The translations under genes and the position numbers were made by a program. Positions 36,068 through 37,007 of a stretch of 37,007 bases of DNA are shown here, in pieces. The first letter of the stretch is position 1. Each line of letters opens with the position of its first letter. Under the pieces are notes generated by a model, which worked only from the letters and a program-made list of their open reading frames with translations, had not been told where the DNA came from and made no database searches. The DNA is from Acanthaster planci (lineage: Eukaryota; Echinodermata; Asteroidea; Valvatida; Acanthasteridae), in assembly GCF_001949145.1 (NCBI RefSeq), contig NW_019091355.1:2107710-2144716 (forward strand). The letters run 5' to 3'.

Positions 36068-37007
36068 CTTGGATGCATCATTAATTACCACAGATGAGAA
36101 GGCAAAATTTCTGTCTTTCTTGTCAGCTTGACAAACTTTGGCATATAAGTATATCCAGAATTCTAACATTGCAACATACATGTCCACAATATTTACTGTA
36201 CACATATACATGTAGTCCTATACTGATGATGTGCAGCTAATACGCAACACCCTTGCCTGGTTCCCTGTCCAGTCATAAACGGCTTTCGGCAAATCATTTG
36301 TAGCACGCCTTGCACTCTGTGACGTGACACAATAGTGACAAAAAAGCCGTCAATTTTGTGCAAGTGAGGCAAATTTGTGCAAGTGGAAAAACGACAACAA
36401 AAAGGTAACATGTTTTCCTCCAAACAAGGAAAAGGTGAGTTTTCTGCAATTAGGAACCTAGGGGATAGTTTACCCCCTACGCAGTGAGCATATACCGGTG
36501 CAATTTCAGCTCATAAACTCAAGTGGATGTTTAGTTATGCCCTCGGATATCCTGGATGAAGTTTTTCAAAAGAAATCCCTATGAATCAGGAGAGGGCCCA
36601 GTTTATGACAGGAGTATACATTAGGCCCTGTTTACAGGTCTACCTTTCAATAGGCCTACGTCCATGATCATGTAGGCCTGCTACTATAAGTTGTATGTCA
36701 GATTGATTCGAAACTTCACATCTGTATTGATAAGGAGTGTTTTACATGCACGCCGAGTGTTGAAAAAGATTGGGCTTGGGACGGCCAAGATCTCGGATGT
36801 GAGATGGTACAAAATAACCCGGCAACCTCAGGGTTAACACTGGAATAAAATTGACAGCTAACTTGATGACATTGATTGGTTTCTCCTGGCAATCCTGGTA
36901 GGAGGAATTTCCATTGTGTTTGTTGCATCAGAGGCTCCGCTGTAAAATCCTGACCACTATAGAGGGTGCTATTACCATTCCATGAAGCCTTCTATATGAC
37001 ACAATAA

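Larger units (their letters stand above)
32531..37007. other. Downstream intergenic DNA
   Basis: No coding exon was recognised on either strand. It contains repeat copy 2 (34150-34400) and a short perfect hairpin (36036-36067). Open frames here are short and without family features. Confidence 0.55.

Noticed and set aside
1-37007. CRISPR arrays, tRNA or rRNA genes, bacterial operon signals
   Set aside because: No regularly spaced repeats, cloverleaf-capable sequence with both A and B boxes, or rRNA motifs were seen; the window is spliced eukaryotic DNA.

Overview
The window is a eukaryotic nuclear segment from an animal: coding exons with GT-AG introns, long AT-rich introns and UTRs, and many short non-autonomous transposons. 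A marine invertebrate deuterostome (echinoderm, hemichordate or amphioxus grade) fits the protein similarity to vertebrate orthologues, the single IKK-alpha/beta-type kinase with a divergent C-terminus, and the recurrent short 'acatgtacatg' strings. The exact taxon cannot be fixed from sequence alone.

Three protein-coding genes were reconstructed exon by exon. All splice phases close without a frameshift. (1) The 3' seven coding exons of a CCR4/CNOT6 deadenylase lie on + (1231-8112): the last leucine-rich-repeat segment plus the whole exonuclease-endonuclease-phosphatase domain. The 5' end is off the window. (2) A complete six-exon NUDT13-type mitochondrial Nudix hydrolase lies on - (16907 down to 13788, 414 aa), with a four-cysteine zinc ribbon and a perfect Nudix box. 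(3) A complete 19-exon I-kappa-B kinase lies on + (19364-31342, 751 aa), closest to IKK-alpha (CHUK): kinase domain, ubiquitin-like domain, helical scaffold/dimerization domain and a divergent NEMO-binding tail.

Layout: 1-1230 holds CNOT6 intron with a decayed LINE 3' end. 1231-8112 is CNOT6, with two palindromic MITEs in its introns. 8113-13787 is the long convergent interval between CNOT6 and NUDT13; it contains a 245-bp TIR element, an inverted-repeat element interrupted by a 65-N assembly gap, and a hairpin. 13788-16907 is NUDT13. 16908-19363 is the divergent interval between NUDT13 and the kinase, packed with foldback and TIR repeats and probably holding both promoters. 19364-31342 is the kinase gene, with several intronic MITEs. 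31343-37007 is the kinase 3' UTR and then intergenic DNA with a second copy of a repeat seen in kinase intron 7.

The genes act in separate pathways: mRNA deadenylation, mitochondrial dinucleotide hydrolysis and NF-kappa-B signalling. No operon-like logic is implied. The main biological oddities are a Thr in place of the second activation-loop Ser of the IKK, a rewritten NEMO-binding motif, and a dense set of short inverted-repeat elements, one of which coincides with the assembly gap. I found no wholly new system that I can defend.
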